Shown here: piece by piece, positions 6,179 to 12,753 of the stretch | Layout of the letters: each line of letters opens with the position of its first letter | Numbering within the stretch: the first letter of the stretch is position 1 | DNA from: Clostridiaceae bacterium | GTDB taxonomy: Bacteria; Bacillota; Clostridia; UMGS1883; JAAYMJ01 | NCBI GenBank assembly: GCA_012521455.1 | Contig: JAAYMJ010000123.1 | Location: 1-12,753 of the forward strand | Reading direction: 5' to 3' | DNA: 12,753 bases | Made by a program: the position numbers and the translations under genes | The notes under the pieces: generated by a model | Database searches by the model: none | What the model was told of the DNA's origin: nothing | Seen by the model: only the letters and a program-made list of their open reading frames with translations

Positions 6179-8506
6179 TTACAATGTTAGTGAATGTTTT
6201 ACCCTGTCCCTTTCTTCAGCCCGCTTTGCGTCGTTGAACCTGTCCAAAGTTCCTACCAAATAGCCCGTAATCCTTCTAATCCTTTCAAATTTAATGTTGC
6301 CGTCTTCTTCCCGCCTGCCGCATTTGGGGCATTCGTTATATATTACTCCGTTATATCCGCAAACGGGGTCGCGGTCAACAGGGTGGTTAATGGAGCCATA
6401 GCCTATGCCCGCGTCATGCATTGCCCTTACCACTGCCTCAAAGGCCTCAAGGTTATTGCTGGTGTCCCCGTCAAGTTCCACATAAGTAATATGCCCCGCG
6501 TTTGTCAATTCATGGTACGGCGCTTCAATCCTGATTTTATCAAAGGCAGAAATGGGGTAGTAAACGGGAACATGGAAGGAGTTGGTGTAGTATTCCCTGT
6601 CGGTAATTCCCTTAATTATGCCGTATCTCTTTTTATCAAGCTTAATAAACCTTCCTGACAAGCCTTCCGCAGGTGTCGCAAGAAGGGTATAGTTTAAGTT
6701 CCTTTTTTCGCTTTCCTTGTCGCAAAATTCCCTCATATGCCTTACTATTTTAAGCCCTAGTTCTTGCGCTTCTTCGCTTTCGCCGTGGTGCTTGCCTATT
6801 AGGGCCACCAAAGTTTCCGCAAGGCCGATAAACCCAATAGACAATGTGCCATGCTTTATAACTTCTTCAATTTCATCTTCAGGGGACAGCTTTTCAGAAT
6901 TTATCCAAACCCCCTGCCCCATTAGGAAGGGGAAGTTCTTAACCTTCTTGTGGGCCTGTATCTGGAACCTGTCATACAATTGGTTTGCAACTAACGCCAG
7001 TTTTTCATCCAGTTCTTTAAAGAACCCTTCAACATCCCCACGGTGATTTAGGGCAATTCTCGGCAGATTGATTGAAGTAAAGCTCAAGTTCCCCCTGCCA
7101 TAAGTAATTTCGTTATCCGGGTCATAGTGGTTTCCAACAACCCTTGTGCGGCAGCCCATGTAAGCGATTTCGGTTTCTGGCCTGCCTTCCTTGTAGTATT
7201 TTAAGTTAAAGGGCGCGTCCACAAAGGCAAAGTTGGGGAAAAGCCTCTTTGCGCTAACCCTCATCGCAAGCCTGAATAAGTCATAGTTCGGGTCCCCGGG
7301 GTTGTAGTTAACCCCTTCTTTTACTCTGAAAATCTGGGTCGGGAAAATGGGGGTTTCTCCCAATCCAAGCCCCGCTTCCGTTGCCAAAAGCACGTTCTTT
7401 ATAACCATCCTGCCTTCGGGGGATGTGTCCATCCCGTAGTTTATGGATGAAAACGGGGTCTGGGCCCCTGCGCGGCTGTGCATGGTGTTAAGGTTGTGAA
7501 TTAGGGCCTCCATTGCCTGATAGGTTGCCCGTTCAGTTTCCTTGAGGCTCTGTTCCTTCGCAAATGCCCTTACCTTTTCCAATACATCCTCATCTTTTAT
7601 ATAATTTAAGAATACTTCCTTTTCCTTTTTCAAATACTCATCGCTCATCACAACGGTGGGCGCTAAATTATAGTCCTTTTCAATCTGGTTGATTATTTCC
7701 TTTACTTTTTCTTCAGATAAGCTGTCATCGTATAAAAGCTGCGCGGCCTTGAAGAAATTAGAAATATACCGCTTTTTATACGTCTTTTTAACCCCGGGTG
7801 CTAGCCCGTAGTCAAAGTTTACAATGCTCTGCCCGCCGTGCTGGTCGTTTTGGTTTGACTGAATGGCAATGCAGGCAAGTGCCGCATAGCTTTGAATGTC
7901 GTTAGGCTCCCTCAAATAGCCGTGCCCTGTTGAAAAGCCGCCTTTGAAAAGTTTGATAATATCAATCTGGCAGCAGGTGGTGGTCAAAGTGTAAAAATCA
8001 AAGTCGTGAATGTGGATGTCCCCATCCCTGTACGCCTTAATTTGCTCATCGGTCAAAACATATTTTTCATAATAGTCCTTAGCCCCTTCGGAGCCGTATT
8101 TTAACATTATCCCCATAGCGGTGTCGCCGTCAATATTGGCATTGTCCCGCTTCATGTCGCTGTCCCGGGAATCCGCATGGGTAAGCTCGTCATATATTTG
8201 CATCAAGCGGCTTTTCTTTTCCCTTGCCATGGTTCTTTCGTTTCTGTATAGGATGTACCTTCTTGCCACGCTTGTATAGCCGCTTTGCATTAACACTTCT
8301 TCAACAATATCCTGAATGTCCTCAACCCCGGGGATGGAGTCTTTGAATTTTTCATTTGTTTTTTCCTCAACAATATAGGACAATCTTAAAGCCTCAGCCG
8401 GGTTATCAAGGCCGTCAGCCCTCATGGCTTTTTGTATTGCGTTTACTATTTTTGTAATGTCATAAGGAACAATCCTGCCGTCTCTTTTTCTAATTTCCCT
8501 AATCAC
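6179..8506 (-). CDS. nrdD: Anaerobic (class III) ribonucleoside-triphosphate reductase
   Basis: NrdD reduces ribonucleoside triphosphates to deoxyribonucleotides in the absence of oxygen, using a glycyl radical and (in the common form) formate. The 775-residue protein begins with an ATP-cone allosteric domain (REIRKRDGRIVPYDITKIVN). The ten-stranded barrel carries TTTCCQIDIIKLFKGGFSTG, SNQNDQHGGQS, a cysteine in YMGCRTRV that is a candidate for the thiyl position, and ERNLNYTLLATPAEGLSGRF-type segments. The C-terminus has a zinc-site region (C716, C726, C729, with aspartate at 713) and the glycyl-radical loop RRITGYLVGTLDRFN, where G748 aligns with the radical glycine of the E. coli enzyme. 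Start is GTG at 8506 with GGAAGGATGG upstream. It is transcribed with nrdG from the promoter at 8581-8609 and probably controlled by NrdR. Confidence 0.98.
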   Translation of the reverse strand: MIREIRKRDGRIVPYDITKIVNAIQKAMRADGLDNPAEALRLSYIVEEKTNEKFKDSIPGVEDIQDIVEEVLMQSGYTSVARRYILYRNERTMAREKKSRLMQIYDELTHADSRDSDMKRDNANIDGDTAMGIMLKYGSEGAKDYYEKYVLTDEQIKAYRDGDIHIHDFDFYTLTTTCCQIDIIKLFKGGFSTGHGYLREPNDIQSYAALACIAIQSNQNDQHGGQSIVNFDYGLAPGVKKTYKKRYISNFFKAAQLLYDDSLSEEKVKEIINQIEKDYNLAPTVVMSDEYLKKEKEVFLNYIKDEDVLEKVRAFAKEQSLKETERATYQAMEALIHNLNTMHSRAGAQTPFSSINYGMDTSPEGRMVIKNVLLATEAGLGLGETPIFPTQIFRVKEGVNYNPGDPNYDLFRLAMRVSAKRLFPNFAFVDAPFNLKYYKEGRPETEIAYMGCRTRVVGNHYDPDNEITYGRGNLSFTSINLPRIALNHRGDVEGFFKELDEKLALVANQLYDRFQIQAHKKVKNFPFLMGQGVWINSEKLSPEDEIEEVIKHGTLSIGFIGLAETLVALIGKHHGESEEAQELGLKIVRHMREFCDKESEKRNLNYTLLATPAEGLSGRFIKLDKKRYGIIKGITDREYYTNSFHVPVYYPISAFDKIRIEAPYHELTNAGHITYVELDGDTSNNLEAFEAVVRAMHDAGIGYGSINHPVDRDPVCGYNGVIYNECPKCGRREEDGNIKFERIRRITGYLVGTLDRFNDAKRAEERDRVKHSLTL

Positions 8507-8580
8507 CTTAAAACCATCCTTCCGTTTTTAAAATTTTTCCTCTATGTAAATTGGAAATATTTTATTTTTGCTGCTATTTC

Positions 8581-8609
8581 ATAATAGCACAACTATATCT
8601 TGTAGTCAA
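8581..8609 (-). promoter_or_regulatory. Promoter of the nrdD-nrdG operon
   Basis: On the minus strand TTGACT (8604-8609) and TATTAT (8581-8586) are separated by exactly 17 bases, each five of six to the sigma-A consensus. Transcription would start near 8574, giving a leader of roughly 65 bases before the GTG at 8506. Confidence 0.8.
8587..8603 (-). promoter_or_regulatory. NrdR-like box, promoter-proximal
   Basis: The core CTATATCTTG (8593-8602) matches the NrdR box core CWATATATWG at nine of ten positions. The box fills the spacer between the nrdD -35 and -10, so bound repressor would block RNA polymerase. Read on the minus strand, ACAAGATATAGTTGTGC matches the distal box at 14 of 17 positions, including an identical GTTGTGC end. 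Confidence 0.65.
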
Positions 8610-8633
8610 TACTAATTTTTTCAGTTTTATAAA

Positions 8634-8650
8634 ACAATATATTGTTGTGC
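8634..8650 (+). promoter_or_regulatory. NrdR-like box, distal
   Basis: The core CAATATATTG (8635-8644) matches CWATATATWG at all ten positions. Its centre is 42 bp from the proximal box, four turns of the helix, fitting the known habit of NrdR boxes to occur in phased pairs. It lies upstream of the nrdD -35 and is inverted relative to the proximal copy (GTTGTGC on the outer side of both). Confidence 0.7.
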
Positions 8651-8704
8651 CTACGTTAAAATATTTCCCAAAGAAATTTCCCGTAATAATAAAAAAAAAG
8701 GGCG

Positions 8705-8733
8705 TTTAAAACTTATATTTAATATGCTATAAT
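8705..8733 (+). promoter_or_regulatory. Promoter of queH
   Basis: TTTAAA (8705-8710), a 17-base spacer and a consensus TATAAT (8728-8733) preceded by TG one base away (TGCTATAAT, extended -10). The extended -10 compensates for the weak -35. The start point would be near 8740, giving a short leader of about 29 bases. Confidence 0.75.
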
Positions 8734-8768
8734 TTAAAATGACTAAAAAATAAAAAGAGTGATTTTAT

Positions 8769-9380
8769 ATGGTAAATTATCAGCAAAAATTAGATATGAT
8801 TTTAAAAGAATTAGAAAAAGAAAAAACAACCCCAAAAATTTTGCTTCACTCTTGCTGTGCCCCCTGTTCAAGCTATGTAATCACCTATTTATCCGGTTAT
8901 TTTGCCATAGATTTATTGTATTACAACCCCAATATAATGCCAATTGAAGAATATAACAAGCGAAAATCCGAGCAAATCCGGTTTTTAAAAGAAGTAAAGA
9001 CAAAAAACCCCATAAATTTCATAGACTCAGACTACGACAACGAAAACTTTTTAAAATTAATAAAAGGCTATGAAAACGAAAAAGAAGGCGGCACAAGGTG
9101 CCATATATGCTACCGCCTGCGCCTTGAGGCGGCGGCAAAAGCGGGGCGCGCGCGGGATTGCGGGTATTTTTTATCAACCCTGTCGGTCAGCCCCTACAAA
9201 AACGCCCAAATCATAAACGAAATCGGGGAGGAACTTTCAAAAATATACGGCATAAAGCATTTGCCCAATGATTTTAAAAAGCGCGGCGGATACCAAAAAA
9301 GCATAGAGCTTTCAAAGGAATATAACCTGTACCGGCAAAACTACTGCGGCTGCGTTTTTTCAAAGAGGGACGAAATTTAA
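8769..9380 (+). CDS. queH: Epoxyqueuosine reductase QueH
   Basis: QueH performs the last step of queuosine synthesis, reducing epoxyqueuosine to queuosine in tRNAs with GUN anticodons. It is the iron-sulfur alternative to cobalamin-dependent QueG. The 203-residue protein (formerly DUF208) has the whole family pattern: LLHSCCAPCSSYV with C29, C30 and C33; YYNPNIMPIEEYNKR; RCHICYRLRLE with C111 and C114; FLSTLSVSPYKN; LPNDFKKRGGY; and EYNLYRQNYCGC with C193 and C195. Known members use the CC and CxxC cysteines to hold a [4Fe-4S] cluster. The ATG at 8769 has only a weak GAGTGA upstream. It is a single-gene unit, divergent from nrdD and ended by a terminator. No other queuosine genes are in the window. 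Confidence 0.95.
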   Translation: MVNYQQKLDMILKELEKEKTTPKILLHSCCAPCSSYVITYLSGYFAIDLLYYNPNIMPIEEYNKRKSEQIRFLKEVKTKNPINFIDSDYDNENFLKLIKGYENEKEGGTRCHICYRLRLEAAAKAGRARDCGYFLSTLSVSPYKNAQIINEIGEELSKIYGIKHLPNDFKKRGGYQKSIELSKEYNLYRQNYCGCVFSKRDEI

Positions 9381-9406
9381 AAAGGGTGCGGCATGCACCC
9401 TTTTTT
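9379..9406 (+). terminator. Intrinsic terminator of queH
   Basis: AAAAAGGGTGC (9379-9389) pairs with GCACCCTTTTT (9395-9405) around a five-base loop and continues into six T residues. It begins at the queH stop codon. The minus-strand reading also ends in T residues, so it could back up the neighbouring terminator. Confidence 0.92.
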
Positions 9407-9435
9407 ATTGCAAAAAAATATACAGCTCCAAATTA

Positions 9436-9464
9436 AAAAAGCAAAACCCGCGGTTTTGCTTTTT
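9436..9464 (-). terminator. Intrinsic terminator of the c-di-GMP operon
   Basis: GCAAAACC (9441-9448) and GGTTTTGC (9452-9459) form an 8-bp stem with a three-base loop, extended by five A-T pairs. Read on the minus strand it follows directly on the stop codon of the HD-GYP gene and ends in TTTTTTAATTT. Confidence 0.88.
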
Positions 9465-10521
9465 AGTCGGCATAATTTTTATAAATATCATAAAATATGT
9501 CGCTGTTTTCTAAAAACGCGTCGCAGATTACAGGGTCAAAATGGCTTCCCCTGCCCTCTTTTATAATTTTTATGGTTTTATCCAAACTAAAAGCCTCTTT
9601 ATACGCCCGCTTTGAAAGCAGCGCGTCATACACGTCCACAAGGGCCATAAGCCTTGCCGAATACGGTATTTCTTCTTTTGTTAAGCCTTTTGGATAGCCT
9701 GTGCCGTCCCATTTTTCATGGTGGTATAAACACACTTCCCTTGCGTGTTTTACATAGGGTTCCATTTGAATTCCGGATAACCTGTCAATGATTTCCGTGC
9801 CAATTACGGTGTGTTTTTTCATGATTTCAAATTCTTCAAAGGTAAGTTTTGCAGGCTTGGTTAAAATCTGGTCGGGTATTGCGATTTTCCCAATATCATG
9901 AAGGGTTACCGCCTTTGGGATATAAATCTGGTCAATTGGGGCTATGGAAGGGTCAAGGCGGCCGCTGTCTTTTAATATATTTATAAGCTCAGTAACTATA
10001 ACCCTTGTCCTTTTAATGTGGTTCCCACTTTCAAGGTTCCGGTATTCCACAATTGTCGCCAACAGGTCTATCATTTTATCCTGTACCCGTTCAAGCCTGT
10101 TGACCTGCTCATTTACCAAATAGCTCATATGCTTTTGGTAACTGTTTAATTTAAGCTGAAGCTCAATCCTTGTTTTCACCACATCTGGGTTAAAAGGCTT
10201 TGATATAAAATCCGCCGCCCCAAGCCTTAATCCCCTCACTTCATACTCCGCGGAATTTGCAGCGGATATAAATATAACAGGGATATTGCGGGTCACGGGG
10301 CTTGCCTTTAAAATGCGCAGGGTTTCAAACCCGTCCATCTCGGGCATTATTAAATCCAATAAAATCAGGGATATTTTTTCTTTTAAATCAAGGGCAATGC
10401 TTACCGCTTCCACGCCTGATGAGGCTTCGGTTATGGCGTAATTTGACTCAAGCATTTCCCTTAGCATTTCACGGTTTATGCCCATATCGTCCACAATTAA
10501 GATGTGGTGTTTTGGCTTCAT
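9463..10521 (-). CDS. Response regulator with HD-GYP domain (probable c-di-GMP phosphodiesterase)
   Basis: This 352-residue protein joins an N-terminal receiver domain to a C-terminal HD-GYP domain, the layout of RpfG-like c-di-GMP phosphodiesterases. The receiver (about 1-125) has acidic D11/D12 in LIVDD, phospho-acceptor D56 in LLDLIMPEMDG, S86 and K108. The HD-GYP part has GNHIKRT (167-172), the HD pair H208/D209 in TLHDIGKIAIPDQIL, and HHEKWDGTGYPKG (267-279), so the metal ligands and GYP loop look intact. I chose ATG 10521 because GGCGGGG (10526-10532) precedes it and receiver domains start this way. An ATG at 10554 overlapping the upstream stop is possible but has poor ribosome binding. 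It follows the GGDEF-EAL gene directly, so the two are co-transcribed. No partner histidine kinase is visible. Confidence 0.93.
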   Translation of the reverse strand: MKPKHHILIVDDMGINREMLREMLESNYAITEASSGVEAVSIALDLKEKISLILLDLIMPEMDGFETLRILKASPVTRNIPVIFISAANSAEYEVRGLRLGAADFISKPFNPDVVKTRIELQLKLNSYQKHMSYLVNEQVNRLERVQDKMIDLLATIVEYRNLESGNHIKRTRVIVTELINILKDSGRLDPSIAPIDQIYIPKAVTLHDIGKIAIPDQILTKPAKLTFEEFEIMKKHTVIGTEIIDRLSGIQMEPYVKHAREVCLYHHEKWDGTGYPKGLTKEEIPYSARLMALVDVYDALLSKRAYKEAFSLDKTIKIIKEGRGSHFDPVICDAFLENSDIFYDIYKNYAD

Positions 10522-10546
10522 AATACCCCGCCGTTTCTTACGCAGA

Positions 10547-12394
10547 TTATGCATTCAGCGCCTGCTTGTGGCAGTCTTTTATAATATTTACGACCTCAGG
10601 GTCAATACTTTTTGCAAAATAGGGCTGCGGGAAGGAAATATAATACCCCTGCACGAAATCCACGCCTAAATTAATAACCGTGATTAACTCCTCTTTGTTT
10701 TCAATTCCCTCCGCAATGGTCTTAATATTATTTTTCTTATTGTAGTTAATAATGCTTTTTACAATGTTCATCTTATTTTTATTGTTATTTATATTCCTGA
10801 TTAAAGCTATGTCAATTTTAACATAATTAGGTGACAAATCAATTAAGTTTGCCTCATTATTATACCCGCTTCCAAAGTCATCCAGCGCAATGGCGCTGTT
10901 TCCTTGGCGCAGCATCTTAATTTTCCTGTCCAATTCCCCTTTTTCGCAGTACTCATTTTCCGTAATTTCATAAACAATGCTTTGGGATAGGTCCTCAAGC
11001 TTGTCCTTTATTTCCTCATAGTCGCTGTCATGCAAAATCTGGTTCGGAATGGTGTTAATAAAAATCTTTTTGCTTTTAAAAATGTCTTTGTGATTAGAAG
11101 CTATATTTATTATATTTACCATTGTCTGCTTTTCTATGTAAAAGAGCTTTTTCTCGCTTTGCGCAAGCTTTAGCACTTCCATTGGCGAAGAAAACAATGA
11201 TGAGTCAGGCCTCATGAGCGCCTCATACCCGAAAATCGAGCCGTCTTTTGCGGACACTATGGGCTGGAAATGATATGTAACTAAGTTTTCTTCAATAAAT
11301 TTATCCAAAGCAATATTTTTTGTGACTAAAAAGCTCTTTTGGTTGTATTCTTCTTTATTGAAAGCATAGTTCAAATTCCGGTTTGTGCCCTTTCCCATGG
11401 TCAGCGCAAAACTGGCGTAATTGCTCAATTCATTCAAATCCGCAGAATCCGACGGGTATATGGAATAACCCAGCGTAAATCCAAAGCGTATAAAGGACCC
11501 GTCGGGCATATTAACCCCTTTTGCCCTGATTTCCTTGCTGATTGAGTCAATTATCCTGTATGCTTCCTGTTCGGAATTGAACCTGTATAAAAACATAAAA
11601 AACTCATCGTCGTTATTCCTGCATATAAGGCCGTATTTTTCAAACTCCTTTAAGGCGTTTGCCATATGCTTCATGTAATAGTCCCCCACGGAATGGCCGT
11701 GTATGTCATTGACATATTTTAAATTGTCAATGTCGCAAACCGCGAAAAGCGCAAAATTCACGCCTTTTTTTAATATGCGGCTTGCCTTGATAAAAAATGC
11801 ATCCCTGTTGTAAAGGCCGGTTAACCTGTCATATAAAACGGACTTGTCCCACTCATTTTCATTTAAAACATTATTGGTATAATCCATAACAAGCCCGATT
11901 ATTTTTTTGTTTAAAACCTTAACCTTAACCTTGACCCATCTGATATTGTTCCTGTCCTCATCAATACAAAATAAAGTGCTGTCCCCTCCAACGGAAAACT
12001 TTTGCAAGTATTTTCTGATTTCCTTGACTTTTTTAACGTTCAAATTTGAAAGGTCCCCGATAATGTTTAACGGGACAATGTCTTTTAGGTTACAGGAACA
12101 AAGAAATGTTCCGTCTTTTAAATCCACTTCAAAAAAACCCACTTGCATTCCCAAAATATTTGAAATTTTGCTCACGTCGCAACCGTCATGGGAATTAACA
12201 GATACGCTTTGATTTTTAATTTTTATATTTTTCAATGCCAGAATTTGCGTTAAAAACATAATCAGGAATGCTAAAAACAAAGCGGGAAAAATTAATGAGT
12301 AGAATTTATTGACAAAGAAAAGATAGCAAAAACAAAAACTCACAAAAGTCATCACGCAGATTGAACTTATCCACAAGAACCGTTGCCATTTCAT
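10547..12394 (-). CDS. Membrane GGDEF-EAL protein with degenerate GGDEF motif
   Basis: This 615-residue c-di-GMP protein starts with two membrane helices (about 7-28 and 31-54). A PAS-like linker region follows (about 78-172, MQVGFFEVDLKDGTFLC, then IRWVKVKV). A GGDEF domain (about 184-345) has the usual DRLTGLYNRDAF and CDIDNLKYVNDIHGHSVGD, but the signature is NDDEF (261-265) in place of GGDEF, so cyclase activity is unlikely. The EAL domain (about 362-606) keeps YEALMRP (390-396), N447, YEITE (475-479), LDDFGSGY (504-511), VKID (525-528), AEGIE (561-565) and VQGYY (581-585), so phosphodiesterase activity is plausible. Start ATG 12394 has AAGGTGG seven bases upstream. It is first in an operon with the HD-GYP gene and has its own promoter. 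Confidence 0.93.
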   Translation of the reverse strand: MKWQRFLWISSICVMTFVSFCFCYLFFVNKFYSLIFPALFLAFLIMFLTQILALKNIKIKNQSVSVNSHDGCDVSKISNILGMQVGFFEVDLKDGTFLCSCNLKDIVPLNIIGDLSNLNVKKVKEIRKYLQKFSVGGDSTLFCIDEDRNNIRWVKVKVKVLNKKIIGLVMDYTNNVLNENEWDKSVLYDRLTGLYNRDAFFIKASRILKKGVNFALFAVCDIDNLKYVNDIHGHSVGDYYMKHMANALKEFEKYGLICRNNDDEFFMFLYRFNSEQEAYRIIDSISKEIRAKGVNMPDGSFIRFGFTLGYSIYPSDSADLNELSNYASFALTMGKGTNRNLNYAFNKEEYNQKSFLVTKNIALDKFIEENLVTYHFQPIVSAKDGSIFGYEALMRPDSSLFSSPMEVLKLAQSEKKLFYIEKQTMVNIINIASNHKDIFKSKKIFINTIPNQILHDSDYEEIKDKLEDLSQSIVYEITENEYCEKGELDRKIKMLRQGNSAIALDDFGSGYNNEANLIDLSPNYVKIDIALIRNINNNKNKMNIVKSIINYNKKNNIKTIAEGIENKEELITVINLGVDFVQGYYISFPQPYFAKSIDPEVVNIIKDCHKQALNA

Positions 12395-12516
12395 CCGATA
12401 ACCACCTTAATCTTCTGCGTTTTAAAGGGAATGTGTAAAATTTAACAATTTTTTCAGCCAAAATAAAAATAGTAAAAATCTAGTTTTACTAAATACTTTT
12501 TGGATATTGTATAACT

Positions 12517-12545
12517 ATTATACATATTTTTCTTCCATTGGTCAA
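12517..12545 (-). promoter_or_regulatory. Promoter of the c-di-GMP operon
   Basis: On the minus strand TTGACC (12540-12545) is followed after 17 bases by a consensus TATAAT (12517-12522). The -35 begins five bases after the stop codon of the upstream gene. Transcription would begin near 12510, giving a leader of about 115 bases that contains no c-di-GMP riboswitch signature I can recognise. It contains only a 7-bp A/T hairpin (AGTAAAA 12471-12477 with TTTTACT 12484-12490). Confidence 0.8.
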
Positions 12546-12550
12546 CTATT

Positions 12551-12753
12551 CTATATAAAATTACTCATATTTTTCAATTTTTTGATTATTTTCTCATCTT
12601 TTTGCAAACAAAACCCGTCAACAGAATATGAGCTTTTCCCAAGTATTCCGTCAACCGCGCCCAAACCCACTATTTTTTTTATGTACGCGCTTGCCTCCCC
12701 ATAAGAAGGAAGAAGGCTTTTATTAAATAAAATTTCCAAATAGGCCACCAAGC
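12551..12753 (-). CDS. C-terminal fragment, resembles the D-glutamate cyclase (DUF4392) family
   Basis: Sixty-seven codons of a gene entering from beyond the right edge, with its stop at 12551-12553. The start is outside the window, and the TTG near the edge is probably internal. The segment LLPSYGEASAYIKKIVGLGA, then VDGILGKSSYSVDGF, resembles the end of DUF4392 proteins, which commonly finish with a similar AVDG-x-TG...TVDG block; in vertebrates this domain is the D-glutamate cyclase. This rests on recalled family pattern over a short stretch, so treat it as a suggestion. No terminator separates it from the c-di-GMP operon promoter. Confidence 0.5.
   Translation of the reverse strand, partial: LVAYLEILFNKSLLPSYGEASAYIKKIVGLGAVDGILGKSSYSVDGFCLQKDEKIIKKLKNMSNFI

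Larger units (their letters stand above)
8553..8668. repeat. 12-bp perfect inverted repeat flanking the nrdD control region
   Basis: GGAAATATTTTA (8553-8564) is repeated in exact inverted orientation as TAAAATATTTCC (8657-8668). The arms are 104 bp apart centre to centre, close to ten helical turns, and they enclose the nrdD promoter and both NrdR-like boxes. The left arm would lie in the nrdD leader and the right arm upstream of both promoters. It may be a binding pair for a second regulator; chance in such A/T-rich DNA cannot be excluded. Confidence 0.5.

Noticed and set aside
6194..6658. 154-codon plus-strand open frame
   Set aside because: It lies wholly inside nrdD on the opposite strand, and its translation has no family resemblance; it is a shadow of strongly biased codons in a well-identified gene. 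The same applies to open frames at 6717-7046, 3784-4155 and 11907-12212.
12395..12516. c-di-GMP riboswitch before the GGDEF-EAL operon
   Set aside because: The conserved riboswitch core sequences and paired helices cannot be found in this A/T-rich leader.
1..12753. CRISPR arrays, insertion sequences, integrases, tRNA or rRNA genes
   Set aside because: No regularly spaced direct repeats, transposase motifs, terminal inverted repeats with target duplications, or cloverleaf-like sequences were seen on either strand.

Overview
This window looks like a chromosomal stretch from a low-GC, anaerobic Firmicute, most likely a clostridial bacterium. The signs are A+T-rich intergenic DNA, strong purine-rich ribosome binding sites, frequent GTG/TTG starts, an oxygen-sensitive class III ribonucleotide reductase, a QueH-type epoxyqueuosine reductase, a split ThrE-type exporter and a stand-alone LUD-domain protein. 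I see no insertion sequence, integrase, phage gene, CRISPR array, rRNA or tRNA. It reads as ordinary chromosome made of short operons, most of them ended by clear intrinsic terminators.

Left part, plus strand (1-4216). The window opens inside glmS (amino-sugar synthesis), which ends at a terminator. A tight three-gene cluster follows: a SAM-dependent methyltransferase, a LUD-domain protein and a radical SAM protein, spaced 14 and 9 bases apart and closed by a terminator that overlaps the last codons. Next comes a 97-residue protein of unknown function, whose ribosome binding site is buried in a hairpin and which has its own terminator. Last is a secreted or membrane-anchored protein resembling the DUF4830/DUF4829 type. 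Its signal segment and body lie in different frames, broken at an AAAA-TAG sequence.

Middle part, minus strand (4230-8610). A split threonine/serine exporter (two overlapping genes, own promoter) lies downstream of the nrdD-nrdG operon, which makes deoxyribonucleotides without oxygen. The nrdD control region has a near-ideal promoter (TTGACT, 17 bases, TATTAT). Two related NrdR-like boxes sit 42 bp apart centre to centre, one of them inside the promoter spacer, and a perfect 12-bp inverted repeat flanks the whole region.

Right part. queH runs on the plus strand from a promoter divergent to nrdD and meets, tail to tail, a minus-strand cyclic-di-GMP operon. That operon encodes a membrane GGDEF-EAL protein whose GGDEF motif has decayed to NDDEF while its EAL residues look intact, followed by a REC-HD-GYP protein. 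It therefore seems to encode two c-di-GMP phosphodiesterases of unrelated families and no obvious cyclase. The window ends in the 3' part of a gene resembling the D-glutamate cyclase (DUF4392) family.

I found no wholly new system. The points most worth a second look are the nrd control region, the frameshifted secreted protein, the methyltransferase/LUD/radical SAM cluster, the hidden ribosome binding site before the 97-residue gene, and the two-phosphodiesterase operon.
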